A stretch of 64,000 nucleotides of DNA. Source: Heterocephalus glaber (taxonomy: Eukaryota; Chordata; Mammalia; Rodentia; Bathyergidae). The position numbers and the translations under genes were made by a program. The notes beneath the pieces were generated by a model, which saw only the letters and a program-made list of their open reading frames with translations, was not told the DNA's origin and searched no databases. Position 1 is the first letter of the stretch; every line of letters starts with the position of its first letter. Below are positions 44,401 to 54,544 of the stretch, one piece after another. The stretch lies in NCBI RefSeq assembly GCF_000247695.1, contig NW_004624801.1:4269551-4333550 (forward strand), in the 5' to 3' direction.

Positions 44401-47400
44401 ACTGGAAAGACCAGGCAGTGGATGGAGGCGGCCCTAGCTCCTGGTGTTCTCCCCCACCCTGTTCTCCCTGCAGGTGAAACAGAACTTACTAACTGTTTCC
44501 TATCACATCGCCCAGTACACTCATATTATCCAGGACATGCGCAGTGAGATCCAGCAGCTCAAGGGCAAGATCCAACAACAGGCTAGGCGGGGCCTGGCCC
44601 TGGGCCGGCTAGATCGAGGTGACATCCGCCACATTCAAGGTGTGTGAGTGGGCAAGGTAGTACTGAGCCGGGCTGTCTTGGGCTGGGTAGCCTTAGGCTG
44701 GTCGCTCAACTGCTCTGAGCCTTCCAACCGACCCTTGGAAAATGGGATCTTGATCTGTACCGGGGGACCTGGAGACCAGGTGGGATCCCGTACCACAGGG
44801 CATATTCAGCTGTGCGGGGTTCACACTGCGGGCTGCCTTGCAGGACGCTGGGACCACCACCTTTTAGTTGTTGGCACGAGGTGCTGTAAGGGCGGGGGAC
44901 TCGGTCATATGGAGGACCTGGTACTACCTTTGGGGTACAGCCTGAGACACCATGCGGGGGCGGGGGTGAGAGAAGGTCATTCTGGAGGAAGTGCTTGGAC
45001 CGGAAGTGGGCGTGACGGTTTAGGAAGAAAGATGGTGAAGGTGGGCCTAGAATCCTTAGCTGGAGCCTGGACTGACCCCCTTCCCCACCCCCGGCAGCCG
45101 AAGTGCAGCTGCAGGCCGAAATGAGGGCGCTGCATGAGCAGCTCACCGGAACTTTTCAGCAGGAGATGGATGCGCGCAGGCGCCTGGTGGAGCTGGAGAA
45201 GCAGGCCACGGAGATCGAACTTGAGATCGACACCGTCAGCCGCTTGCTCAGCACCTCTGGGTAAGCAGCTCCCCTTCACTCTGGGTCCCACACAGGCCCA
45301 GGACACAAGAGCTGGGCCCCAATCTCGTATCTCCCTGGGGTGGGGCAGTTGGAAGCACAAGAAATCCCGAAAAGGCCTGAAGGGTCAAGAGGAGCGGAGG
45401 AAGAAGGAGAAAGAGTCCGATGTGGGCAGTGACATCCTAGAGCCACCCGAGGTGGCCTCAGCCCGGGACAGCATCACTGCCCTGCTGGAGGAGCAGAAGA
45501 GGCTCCACAAGGAGAAGGTGCCCAGGGCTTGGAGGGCATGGGGGGTGAGAAGGGGCAGAACAGTTGGGGTCCAGGGGAGGAGGGCAACTGGGAATGCAGG
45601 CTACCAACTTTGGGTGACCTTGCCAGATTCTAACCCTCTCCGTGTCTCAATTTCTCATCTGTAAAATGGGAGCCGTCATGGTGCAGCCTTCATGGGGTCT
45701 TTGGAGAGATTAATGCCTGGCACATGCCCAGGGTTCAGGACATAGTAGCTAACATGATGGGGTTTTCTGGATAACAGATCCTTCCCTTCTGATGAGGCAT
45801 GCTCAAACCAGAAGGGCTTCAGAGTATCACAGGGCTGGGGTTGACCCGATGTCCACAGAGCTGGTTCTAGTGGTGAGTGCTAGTCAGGGTGGTAAGAAAG
45901 TGGGCAAAGGGAGGCCACCTTAAAACAGACCCTGGTTACAAGATCCAAGATACAGCTTCAAGGGTTGGCATGGAGTGCCTGCTGGACACCGAGAGTCCAG
46001 GATCTGGAAGGAGGACAGGCACAGCAGGGGGGCAACTGCTTGGTGCTGACCTGGCATCCTCTACAGTTGGTGCTGCAGCAGCGCTGCCAGCAGGAGCTGC
46101 ACACACGGTGCCAGGACCTGCAGGAGATGCTGCTTCGGCTCATCAGCTCTGAGGAGCAGCAGGAGGTGCTCAGTTTGCTGTGCCAGCTACACAGATTTGA
46201 GATGGAAAACACTGAGGTGCAGTCTCATGCACTGCTCCACATCTGTGACAAGATCATCTGGGGCCAGAAGCAGATTATTGATGGTAGGGCCCAAGCCCCA
46301 CTAGACCAAACTGCTCAGGAGGGGCCGTGGGCCCATGCTGAGCCGTGCCCCTGCCCCCTCACAGATCACAACCTGCCGGTCCCCCAGCACCTAGAGAACC
46401 TCTACACAATGTACCACCGTGAGCAGGAGGAGGTCAGCCTGGAGCAGGCCACCATCACAGACCTGGTGGGCTCCAGGGCCCAGAAGGTAGGTGTGTTTGA
46501 GGGGGGGCATATGCGCATATGCTAGGGAGGGGCCACCACCCACAGTGGGATGGGACTGGCTAGCTGGCTGGCACCCCTGGGAGTTGCTTTTGTTTCCTTC
46601 TTACCCCATCCCACACCTTGCCAAGCGGGAGTACGGAGTACGGTCCACATCCCTAGGCATTCCTCACTGGTTCTTGTCCCCACCCTGGATCTGAGGGTCA
46701 GGATTGGCCATCTGAGTTCTCACAAATGGTCCCAGATGACCTCCCAGGAGACTGGGGCATTTGGCAATGCCACTGAGGCTGCCTAGCAAACTGCAGCTTC
46801 CTCCTGGGGATCCAGGACCCATCCCACTGCCCTTCCAGGGCTTCCAGCCCTTGTCACTCTGTGTGCCTTTGTCACCCTCGGTAGTCACCTGGTCCAGGAC
46901 CAAGCCTTCTGACTGTCCACTCCTATTCTCCCCTCCCTAGGAGGGTTTCCTGCCCAAGATCACCCCAGCGGAAGTCACACTAACCCCAGATTCTGACCCG
47001 GAGAGCGTGAATTCTGAAGCTAAGGACCTGCAAAACACTACCTTACCCTGCCTCACCACAGAGAGGTGAGGCCACTTCCTTCAGTCCTCTCTCCTACCCT
47101 GTGGGGGAGGGAGGGCAGTGTAACCAGATCAAGGGTCAACAGGGACGGCGGGGACTTAACAAAAGGGAGTCCCGGAGCCTCCCTTCCCACCAACAGCTTC
47201 TTCCCTAGGGGGCCGGACCTCAGTGGCACCAGCCTGGTCAATAGCCACTCATCTTCTTCTGCCATCATCACCAAAGCCTACCTTGCACACACAGCCAGAC
47301 CCTGGGCCTGGCCAGCAAAGACCTCCTGTGTGTCCATCCCACCTCCCATTCCAGTTGGCAGCCTGGTGACCCAGGAGGTGAGCTCCAGGGGCCCACTGGC

Positions 47401-49162
47401 CCCACACGCCTGCTGCTGGGGGTGGGCACACAAGGGTGGACACCCAACAGCTAGGGTGCAGTCTTTCCAAAACAGCCACCCACCCCGAGGCCTGCTGCCT
47501 CTGCCAAGTGGGACACGGGGTCCCTGCTGGGTTCAAAACTTTCCTCTTCCCAACCACTTCACTCCAGGTCCCACCTGCAAACAGCCTGGGCTGCAACCGC
47601 ACCTCTTCCCCCAACAGAGGTGAAAAGCTGTCAGAAATCCCCTTGGACCCAAAAGGTACATGTGCCCCCTGCCTGGCATCATCTACACCGCTCAGATCAC
47701 CCAGCCCCAAGTCCCTTTTCCCTGCTCAATGAGCCATGCATTGGGTGCTGCCTATTCTGTAGTCACCAGTGCTCCCAAGGTGTCAGCCACCTGCTCAAGG
47801 ACACAGAGACGGAAGCACAGTCAGAAATTAGAATGAGGACACCTGGCACTTAAGATACACCCCTCCACCCAATAATAATTGTAGTAGCAAATACCAATTG
47901 AATCTCTGTCTCCCAAATAAAGTAGGCTAAGCCCATTATTTTAGTAACCTATGGGGTTAGTCTTGGCATCCCTAGTTTACAGATGAAAGTAAAGCTCAGT
48001 GTGTCCTAAGTTCCTTAAATAGCAAGGGCATTGGGTGCTAGGGGCAAGGGCACCCTGGCTCTTGCTCATTTTGACCACAGCAGAGGAAGGGTGTTGGGAG
48101 ATGGGCTTGATCCTGGGTTGGCATTGCTGTGTCCTCTGCAGAGGGGAAGGAGAGCCTCACCAAGTCCATCTTAGCCAAGGCTGCCCGACAGCGCTCACAG
48201 GCCCAGGCCACTGAGCAGCGCCACCTGCTGGCACCTACCACGGAACGCACCAGTCTGTCTCTAAATTCACTCAGCGAGGCTGATGATGCTCGGCCCCTGG
48301 GCTCCACGCTGCAGCATGCAGCCAGCGACAACAACCTGTCCAGCAGCACGGGTGACGTCCCCTTAAGGGTGATAGGGTATCAGGCTGATGGCCCTCGGCC
48401 CTGGCTGGCTGGCCAGAAGAAAACAGACAAGAAAAGAGAGGAGTCACTGGAGGAAAAGACAAGGAAGCAGAGGTCCCTTGAGGTCACAGGGCAAGGGGTG
48501 AGGCAAAGGACAGGGGATAGGTGGGAGGGATCCTGAGGCCTGGGTTCCTCTGGGGGCCTCTGGGTACCTCCAGCCCTGCACTGCAGCGGAGGCACCACCC
48601 TCGGCATCGCCTCCACCCCCAGGCCACAACCGTAGCTGGGGCAGAGGCCTACACAGCTCTCGGCCTCACCTCACTCTTCTCCAACCAACTCAGCTCTCCC
48701 GCCCCAAGACACACGTCCCCCGTCCCCGTCCCCGAGAGAGCACCGTGGGCCACAAGGTGCCAGCGTACAGCCACCCAGCAGCCGGTAACCAGCATCCAGG
48801 AACGGCTAGCCTGCCTCTGGCCCCAATCAGACTCCCTCCCAGCGAGGGCGCCGGTCAGTACCAGCAAGGGAGGGAAGGGAAAGCCTTGGCCAGCCCGGGG
48901 AGGAGACAGGTCAGGCTCCCGCCCCTGTACCTGGCCACTAACAGGAGCACGATTCTCAGAGTATTCAAGTGACTGGCAACTTGGGGCTGTGCCCCTAGGG
49001 AGCTCACGGCACTGATCCTGGCTCTTTCCTGTTGCAGGCTCTGGGGATGCCTTACCCCTTACTGTCACCTCAAAGCCAGCAGGCATTACCCGGCTGCCCA
49101 CTCGTGGGCCACACCAACCCCATGGCCCCCAGGACAAAGATGGGCTCTTCCGACCTAACTGA
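18160..49162 (+). CDS. KIF19: KIF19, kinesin family member 19 (complete, 20 coding exons)
   Basis: Coding exons: 18160-18198, 19934-20014, 29125-29235, 29896-29983, 30272-30408, 31283-31408, 31799-31993, 33209-33355, 42315-42437, 44474-44639, 45098-45260, 45349-45517, 46067-46283, 46365-46486, 46941-47065, 47209-47377, 47568-47655, 48142-48497, 48694-48853, 49038-49162 (TGA). They join in frame to 968 aa (human 998). KIF19 is a plus-end-directed, kinesin-8-like motor that also depolymerises microtubules at tips of motile cilia and so limits cilium length (established for mouse KIF19A). The motor domain is about residues 11-346: Walker A GPTGCGKT 104-111, switch I NQTSSRSH 214-221, switch II DLAGSE 250-255, then [11 protein letters not shown] and [11 protein letters not shown]. 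Coiled-coil segments follow (about 350-580), then a Ser/Pro/basic-rich tail. The ATG has A at -3 and matches the human start [13 protein letters not shown]. All motor residues are intact. Intron 6 has a GC donor. Exon 13 appears shorter than human in the coiled coil. Introns 2 and 8 are each about 9 kb. Confidence 0.97.
18976..19156 (+). mobile_element. Composite B1-like plus ID SINE in KIF19 intron 1
   Basis: Left half gtgtggtggtgcatacctgc; right half ggctggggatatagctcact with the B-box-like gggttcaatccc; ends in accaccaaaaag. Confidence 0.8.
20662..20742 (+). mobile_element. ID-type SINE
   Basis: Reads ggctggggatttagctcagt, then aagttcgatccctgg: well-kept A and B boxes of the tRNA-derived unit. 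Confidence 0.8.
23818..23948 (+). mobile_element. B1-like SINE
   Basis: Reads gcaaggcgtggtggtgcacg, cagcactcaggagggagact and cagcctgggctacatatcga, with an A-rich end. Confidence 0.8.
24030..24300 (-). mobile_element. Ancient L1 3'-end fragment
   Basis: Plus-strand phrases such as ggctgaataattctccatgg and gatgggcatttgggttgttt are typical of antisense old L1 3' regions. Confidence 0.6.
24838..25205. mobile_element. Old LTR-like sequence (ERVL-MaLR / MLT type)
   Basis: Resembles mammalian MaLR LTRs: an aacaaagtcccacaggcc opening, agtctgaaattaaggtg, cttgcagatggctgtcttct, tcatattggatcaagggcc and a ttaggacttcagcatg close. Non-coding relic, heavily diverged. Class assigned from memory. Confidence 0.55.
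25438..25650 (+). mobile_element. Composite B1-like plus ID SINE
   Basis: Left half cccggcatgctggtgcatgt; right half gggctggggatatagctcac with gggttcaattccc. Confidence 0.75.
27975..28021 (-). mobile_element. Truncated ID-type SINE with clear target-site duplication
   Basis: The fragment gtaccggggatggaactcag..gtgaggcag is flanked by a long direct repeat, gttgctcttttatttt, before (from about 27952) and after (from about 28022). The SINE is cut at its 5' end. Confidence 0.7.
28128..28285 (+). mobile_element. Composite SINE, partial B1-like plus ID
   Basis: Reads gctgggaggctgaggcagga, cctgggcaacgtagtgaag, then gggtagggatgtaactcagt and ggttcagttcccagtac. Confidence 0.7.
29447..29484. repeat. 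(CA)n microsatellite in KIF19 intron 3
   Basis: Near-perfect CA run about 210 bp downstream of exon 3. Confidence 0.95.
31201..31215. repeat. Poly-G tract, 15 G
   Basis: Uninterrupted G15 at 31201-31215, 68 bp upstream of KIF19 exon 6. Confidence 0.9.
32794..32939. repeat. CT-rich polypyrimidine tract in KIF19 intron 7
   Basis: About 145 bp of ctccctccct/tctctctc units, including two near-identical sub-blocks each containing a ccccatctctccctctttct-like core. The long antisense open frame here is a low-complexity artefact. Confidence 0.9.
33395..33590. mobile_element. MER53-like palindromic DNA-transposon copy, nearly full length
   Basis: Two arms of about 90 bp are inverted repeats around a loop near 33490. 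The left arm contains cacccagctgaatctgaatttcag (33428-33451) and gtgtaagtgtgcccc; the right arm contains tctgggatatgctcatac and, reversed, the same aatttcagata core. The sequence at 33498-33519 aligns with the miR-1302 mature region as I recall it. MER53 as the origin of miR-1302 is established knowledge; transcription of this copy is unproven. Confidence 0.6.
36321..36408 (-). mobile_element. ID-type SINE nested in the L1
   Basis: Reversed ID unit ending ctaaatccctggcccc; target-site duplication tatatgatcttt at 36309-36320 and 36409-36420, perfect over 12 bp. Confidence 0.85.
37000..37098 (-). mobile_element. ID-type SINE nested in the L1
   Basis: Reversed unit ggtaccggggattgaactcg..gagctaaatcaccag; direct repeats tccttgtactgtttgt at 36984-36999 and 37099-37114. 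Confidence 0.85.
37631..38219. mobile_element. Non-autonomous TIR DNA transposon nested in the L1
   Basis: L1 sequence stops after tgtagatatc and resumes at about taaatccatttgtttgaagg. Between them the left end reads agagtaagtccccatcatat and the right end, reversed, acggtaagtccctgacttgt, continuing on both sides into gaaca: terminal inverted repeats of about 25 bp. The interior (about 500 bp without the SINE) has no transposase frame. The ends resemble mariner/pogo (Tigger-like) families that use TA targets. Family name uncertain; the TA duplication is not clean. Confidence 0.6.
37834..37918 (+). mobile_element. ID-type SINE nested in the DNA transposon
   Basis: Reads ggctggggatgtagctcagc, B-box gagttcgagtccc, then an A-rich tail; near-identical direct repeats aaagtgttgttacag and aaagtggtgttatag flank it. 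Confidence 0.8.
38673..38760 (-). mobile_element. ID-type SINE nested in the L1
   Basis: Reversed unit ending gagccaaatccctggcc; direct repeats atctttgtctttt on both sides. Confidence 0.8.
40542..40626 (+). mobile_element. Well-preserved ID-type SINE nested in the L1 5' region
   Basis: Reads ggccggggatttagctcatt, gcgcaagtgcaaggacccga and gttcgatccccggtacc with an A-tail; direct repeats gacattggggg and gtcattggggg. Near-intact A and B boxes suggest a young copy. Confidence 0.85.
43270..43640 (+). mobile_element. Sense L1 3'-UTR fragment
   Basis: Same purine-rich module as 14866-15410 (taggaagaaaaggtc.., aacaaagtctttgcaaatag, ..atacctaaaatgtaccaata). Interrupted by the SINE at 43506-43595. 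Confidence 0.7.
43506..43595 (-). mobile_element. ID-type SINE with perfect 14-bp target-site duplication
   Basis: Poly-T then ggtaccggggatcgaactcg to aactaaatctccggccc; tgtaactgtatttt repeats exactly at 43492-43505 and 43596-43609. Confidence 0.9.
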
Positions 49163-49636
49163 GGAGCCCTGCCTGGGACCAGCTGCTCTGCCCTTGAGAC
49201 TGAATGGGGTGTAGCTGGGAATGGGAAATGGAGGGGGCCAGACGGGGATCACACTGAACAGGAGCTCAGAAGCTCAGAAGGCGGGGGCTCCTGAGACCCA
49301 GAAATTCTGGGGGTGTCTGCCCGACCCTTCCATGCTTTCATCCCCAGGGGCGGGATAAGCCCAAGAGGCACAGCCTCCACCCTGGACACAGCGGTATTGC
49401 CAAAACCCTGCACCGACCTGTGGCCAGTCTCGGCCCTGGCTGTGGGGGCGGAGCTGTAAGCACCACGGTGCTCCTGGCCCACAGCTGGGGCGAGGGCATG
49501 GTGGATCCTGGGAGAAGGGACCACCGGCCTTCACGTAGGGTGGGTGGGGCTGGGAAGGGATCTAGGTTTGCTACTTTGCAATGGCTTTTTCCCTCTTCCT
49601 CTTTACCCCCGTCCTCCCCCCGCCTTCCTTTTTATT

Positions 49637-49642
49637 AATAAA
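49637..49642 (+). promoter_or_regulatory. KIF19 poly(A) signal AATAAA
   Basis: First AATAAA after the KIF19 stop, 475 nt downstream, followed by a GT-rich stretch (cttgtgttttcatggttg). It sits in the 14-bp palindrome ttttattaataaaa (49630-49643), so the minus strand carries AATAAA too. Confidence 0.75.
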
Positions 49643-50168
49643 ACCCCACTTGTGTTTTCATGGTTGCGTTGGAAACCAGACATCGGGACGTCCGTGACTA
49701 AGACTGAACCAGCTCCCTTCCTCCTCCCTGCAACGCCCTGCTCTCCTCCTGGCTGGGGAAAGGGTTTTCCTCCAGATCCAAGGCCCGTCCCCAGGAAAGG
49801 CAGGGCTAGAGCAAGGTCCAGTTTGTGTCCCCTTCCCAGCAACCCCCACACTTCCCCAGGCCCCTCCTAGGAGAGAGGCCAGGGTCTTGGGGTGGCACCC
49901 ACAGAAAACCTCCCAGCTGAGAGGAGGGAGCTGGGCCCTGGAGATCAGGGCTCAAAAATTGACCAATTAAGTCCCCAGCTGCAAGGTGAGAAAACTCCTG
50001 CCAGGGGTAGGCACCTTGGCGTCCCACTGTCCTGTTCCAAGCTGGGGTGGGGCCTCTCAGGGAAAAGCTCAGTGAAGGTCAGGGAACTCTCAGACTTGTG
50101 GGGTCTCCCTGGGTGCTCTTCCCTCCGAGCTGGTAGTTCATTCATCCCTTCATCTCTCTGAGCATCTG
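49643..50168. other. Gap between convergent KIF19 and BTBD17 3' ends
   Basis: About 500 bp between the two predicted poly(A) signals. Unique-looking, no gene or repeat recognised. Confidence 0.6.
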
Positions 50169-50174
50169 TTTATT
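50169..50174 (-). promoter_or_regulatory. BTBD17 poly(A) signal (AATAAA on minus strand)
   Basis: Plus TTTATT, about 205 nt beyond the BTBD17 stop on the minus strand; the first AATAAA met. Gives a short 3' UTR. Confidence 0.6.
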
Positions 50175-50379
50175 CAGGACCAAAAATGTTGCCTTCAAGT
50201 TGGCTGTAGAATGAGCTCCAGAATCCAGGGATCTGGTCTACTGCCACTCACCTGGAACCCACCCCAGGCCCAACCAGCCAATGCCTGGCCACCCAGGGAC
50301 CAGGCTGGCAGTCCCCCCCTCGCTCGCCTCACCCTCCCCAGGCCCTGGTACCGCCTAGGTCAGGCCATTTCTTTCCGAT

Positions 50380-53300
50380 CTACTTGGGGGTCCGGATGAG
50401 GGTGTGGTAGACAGGCTTGACGATGAGGTGAAGATGCAGCGCATTCTCCACCAGGTACTCGGAGTTGCGCCGCTGCAGGTCCGCGTGCACCAGGAAGTCG
50501 CCAACCTCCTCGCTGCTCTGGTGGAAGCTGTAGGCGTGGCGAACCAAGAGGCGGCCCTGCTGGCGGGCTCCCACCAGCACGGTCTTCTGGAAGCTCACAC
50601 CGGCCGCGTCGCCGCCGCTGCTGGCCGGCGTAACCACTAGCCGCGGCCGGCCGTCCTCAGGGCGCGCGGCTGGCAGCGCGGTGCCCGCAGCGTCCGCGTA
50701 GACTGGCCTGAGGCTGACAGGCAGCCAGCGCGGCGAGAAAAGCACATTCCACGTGACTCGGCGGCCCGCGTCGTGGCCGCTCGGGCCCAACTGCGTCTGA
50801 AAGCTGGTGCTGCGATCATCGCGGGCTGGGTTGTTGATGATCCAAGGAGCGCCCCAGGCGGGCGCGAGATAGTTGCGGGGCAGGAAGGCACTGCCGTTGA
50901 CATCGAAGAACTTGGCATAGTGCAGCGGCGAGGCGGCGTGGAACTGGTAGGCCTGCAGCAAGAGGTCGGCCACCGCGGGGCCATGGCGAGCCAGGGCGGC
51001 AGAGCGCGCCTGCAGCTGGAACAACTGTGCGGGTGGGATCATCGGGTAGCGGATGGCGCGCAGCGCCCTCTCGGCCACCGCAGGCGACGGCCTAGCGCGG
51101 CCCAGCCACGCCTCCAGCGCGTGAAAGAGCTCCAGCTCATCCTGCAGCACCAGGTCCGAGCGCTGCAGCAGTTGCCCCAGCAGCTCGGGGCTCACGGCGC
51201 CCCACTCGGCGCTCCCCGCCACAGCAGACAAGTTCCATGCCAGGAACTGCAGGCAGCTTTCGCGCAGGACCTCGTCCCCGGTGCTCACCGCGTAATGGTA
51301 CCAGCCCACCGCCGGGCCCGCGCCGCCGCCGGCCAGGTGCGCGCGCATGTAGTCGGCCAGGCCGTGCTGCAGGGGGGCCACGCCGTACTTGCTGGCCAGC
51401 CGGTGCAACGGGATAGCCTGCGCCAGGAGCACAGTCAGCTCGCCGCAGTACAGGTACCTGCCGGAGAGCAGTGGGGAGGTGTCAGGTCAGAGCCACCCCC
51501 GCCTCCAGGTAGCTTTCTGTGGTCAAGGGCGAAAACAATACAGTGGGCCCTGTGGCTTTCGGTCTTTCACTCTTAGGCCCTTCCAGACTGTTCCTACTTC
51601 CTGACCTGTGCTTTGGGTTTCCGATAGTGAAGGGAAAATCACGTCCATTTATTGAAAGTCTTCTAGGTGCCTAACTCTAGCCCAAAACAAAGAGAGATAC
51701 CTCCTGCCACTGTGGAATTTATGGTCTGGATTCACAACTATGTCCTCCCACGTATTTGCCAGGAGACTGAGCAAGTTCAAGTACCATGACCTTAAGCTAC
51801 CCATCTAAGAAACAGTAATAACCTTCCTTGGGATTATTGTCACAGTGGGAACAGAATGAAGAATCTTGCTACAAAAGTTGGAGCTCAGCACAGGGGCCCC
51901 CTTTCTTGTTTGCAGTCTCATCTTTCTCCCCTTCTTTTCCCTTTCATTGTTAGCTTGCTCTCTTCTTAGCCCCCTATGCCTCCCCATCTCTCCTGGCAGT
52001 CCCACTGGCACACAGCATTCCTTCTATTTTGTCTCTCTTCCTGGTGCCCGGAACTTATGTCTCAAGCTCTGCAGGTCTCTTGTCAAAGCCATTAGAACAG
52101 AGTTACTTTCTCAGGCCAGAGTGTAAATGGTGAAGGATGAGGAGCTAGCTAACCTTTCAGCTCCCTACCCCTGTGGTTCCAAACCTGGGCAGACACCAAA
52201 AACCACATAGATACTTTAAAAAAGGACTGTTGGTCCCAACCCTAGGCCTGAAATCGACCATCCAGAGTAGGACCCTGGAATCTGTGGTTTCTGAAAGCTC
52301 CACTGGCCAGGTTCGGAAACAGCTTGGAGGGGGTCACCATTTCAGGGAAGTGACATCAAGCCATCGAGAGCACACAGGCAGAGGCAAGGAGCCACACTGC
52401 ACTGTGCCAGAGGACAGTGGGAGAAGCAGTGAAGCAGGTGGTGCACTGTCGTCTGCCTCAGTGGCATTGGCAAATAGACACCATGACTCCAAGGGCCAGG
52501 CTGCTGTGACCCTGTAGGTGGAGAGCTAGGGGCTGGGGAAGCAGTGAAGCACGCCCAGCCCTTCCCCTCCGTACCTGATGAACTTGTCAAAGACAGCAGC
52601 GCAGTCCCGGAGCTCCTGCAGCACTACCTCACTCTGGTTGCTCAGCAGTTCCCGGAACAGCTCACTGTGCAGCCCCAGCAGCAAGCGGTGGCCGTGGAAG
52701 ACTCGGACCTCGTCGGTGCCTGTAGCCTGCACTCGCAGAACCACGTCGCTGGCGTTGCCCTGCCGCAGCAGCTCCTGCAAGCGGTGGAGTAGTATCTGGG
52801 AGTGGTTGATGGAGGTGCCTGCTGCCTCCCCGCCAATGTCGGCTCTCTGAGCTGCAGCAGAAGGGACAGAGCACAGCTGGGAAGTCACCTGGGACCTGAG
52901 GCCTCTCCGTCTAGGGTGCAGAGGAACCAGCCGGAGACATGTGTGCACGGGAGGAGAGCAGGAGGGCCTAGGGAAGAGTTGTGTGTGCACACCTGTGCAT
53001 CCTGTGTGGTGTGTGCATGCCCGAGGGGGCCCATAGGCACTCCGAGTGGACAGGACGTGCTGATGCAGACCCAAGAGGATGTTCTTGGAAGCAGGGAAGA
53101 GAGCATTCTCTCAAGAGGAAGGAGGGAGAGGCCACAGACCAGCTCTGGTCTCCATGGACCGATGTCCATAAAGCCAGACCTCCCCAGCCAGGCAAGAGTT
53201 GAGGCCACGCTTGGTCCTTACCCCTTTTGTTTCCTTCACAATTGTCCGCCTAACCACTCGGGGGGGGGGGCACATTAACTAACAAATATTTATTGAGTAC

Positions 53301-54398
53301 CTATTATGTCCCACACACTCTCCTAAAAGCCTGGACTATGGCAGTGGACAAAATAAACCAAGTCCTTATTCTCATGGAAGCACAAATGAGCATATCAAGC
53401 AGGTAATAAGTACATAAATAAGCACCCTAGTTTCAAAGGAGGCATCCAGGGAATGAACCCATGTGGAGGCAGAGGGACCAGGCCTGCAAGGGGATTTTTC
53501 TGGAGCAGTGAATGAGAGGAGAGAGTCAAACAGATGCCAGGTGACAGGAGGGGAAGAGAAGCTGATTCCCAGATCTGCTCTGCCCTGCTGGGCTCTGGAT
53601 CGATGAGACAGGTGGGGACCATGGGGAGTCCCAAGGCCAAGCTAGTGCTGGAGTAGGATCCTCCAGGGAACTGGCTGTCAAGGATGGGGCCTGTGCAGGT
53701 GGCCAGGCAGACCTCTGTTCATGCTTCTGGGGATGTGTGTTGGTCATGTGGGGATGTGCACTTCATCACAGAAAAATCAGGGAGTGCTGCTGGTGGCTTT
53801 CTTGAGCTGAGAGCCATCAGGAAAGATTTGTAGTGGGATCAATGGGCTGTCTGACAGTGGCAGATGGGGACGAGCTATACTCTCACATGTGCACATACAC
53901 AGGACATGGCCTGTGGGGACAGGTGGGGAGCTGGATCACACAAGAGCCAAGCATCTGTGTGAGAGCGAGACCCGGGAGGAAGGGAGGCAGAGAGGTGGAT
54001 GGTGAACTTCCTAGCCCCGCCTCCCCAGCTGTCACTTTGAGGGACCTGAATGCTGATGACATCCCATCCGCATTCGGCCTCTGCCTGGGACAATGGATAA
54101 TGGAGGGTCTGCTTGTTGCTAAGACCCCTGCTGCTGCCCAGTCCCCCCTCCCACTGAGGCAGGCTGCCCTCTTTCCTTCTGGGAGATGTGTCTGTGGCGC
54201 AGTGGGGCACTTTCCCAAGCTGCTGCACGTCCCCTCTCCCGGCTGGCCATGTGCATGAGGGCTGGAAGGTCCTGCCCTGTCCCGCACCCCCACTCTGCCC
54301 ACTGCCCACTCACCTGCATGAGTGACCAGGCCCACCAAGGCCAGGATGGCCCAGAATCTGCCCCAGGACCCAGGCTTGCAGTGCCCTCTCCTAAGCAT
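50380..54398 (-). CDS. BTBD17: BTBD17, BTB/POZ domain-containing protein 17 (complete, three exons)
   Basis: Exons on the minus strand: 54398-54314 (ATG), 52851-52575, 51457-50380 (TAG). They join in frame to 479 aa, about the human length. The N terminus MLRRGHCKPGSWGRFW followed by AILALVGLVTHA is a signal peptide, so the product is predicted to be secreted, like the related galectin-3-binding protein family. Residues about 45-130 form the BTB domain (NASDVVLRVQ, VRVFHGHRLLLGLHSELF, CAAVFDKFIRYLYCGEL). A BACK-like helical region follows (YHYAVSTGDEVLRESCLQFL, ELELFHALEAWLGRARP), then a conserved C-terminal domain ending HTLIRTPK. N-glycosylation sequons are visible (NHS, NAS, NQS, NLS, NGS). 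Exon 3 is very GC-rich, which opens long false frames on the other strand. Molecular function is poorly known. Convergent with KIF19. Confidence 0.96.
51458..52574 (-). other. BTBD17 intron 2
   Basis: On the minus strand the donor is gtacgg and the acceptor ccggcag. About 1.1 kb, unique or ancient sequence; no repeat or gene recognised. Confidence 0.7.
52852..54313 (-). other. BTBD17 intron 1
   Basis: On the minus strand the donor is gtgagt and the acceptor ctgcag. About 1.5 kb; includes an old interspersed remnant near 53275-53420 (aaatatttattgagtacctattatg, a MIR/L2-like phrase) and a G10 run near 53261. No gene recognised. Confidence 0.6.
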
Positions 54399-54468
54399 CT
54401 TCGCGCTCCGCCCCAAGTGCACTGGAGGGACAGTGACGCTCAGACCACTCGGATCGCATCCCTCCTCC

Positions 54469-54475
54469 TTATATA
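54469..54475 (-). promoter_or_regulatory. BTBD17 TATA box
   Basis: The minus strand reads ctatataagg, about 71 nt upstream of the BTBD17 ATG, which places the start of transcription near 54440 and gives a short 5' UTR. A strong TATA match is uncommon enough to suggest a regulated, tissue-restricted promoter (inference). Confidence 0.75.
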
Positions 54476-54544
54476 GGATCTCAAACAGGGGACAGCTCCC
54501 CCTTCCTGCCAGGCCTCCCTCCCCCCACTCAGCCCCTGCCTTGG

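Larger units (their letters stand above)
42438..44473 (+). other. KIF19 intron 9, about 2.0 kb
   Basis: Donor gtgagg, acceptor ctgcag. Contains an L1 3'-UTR module (43270-43640) split by a SINE. The rest is AT-rich old sequence without recognisable genes. Confidence 0.7.

Noticed and set aside
50773..51576. 267-codon open frame on the plus strand opposite BTBD17 exon 3
   Set aside because: It is the antisense shadow of a GC-rich real exon; no domain, no splice context, composition follows the BTBD17 codons.
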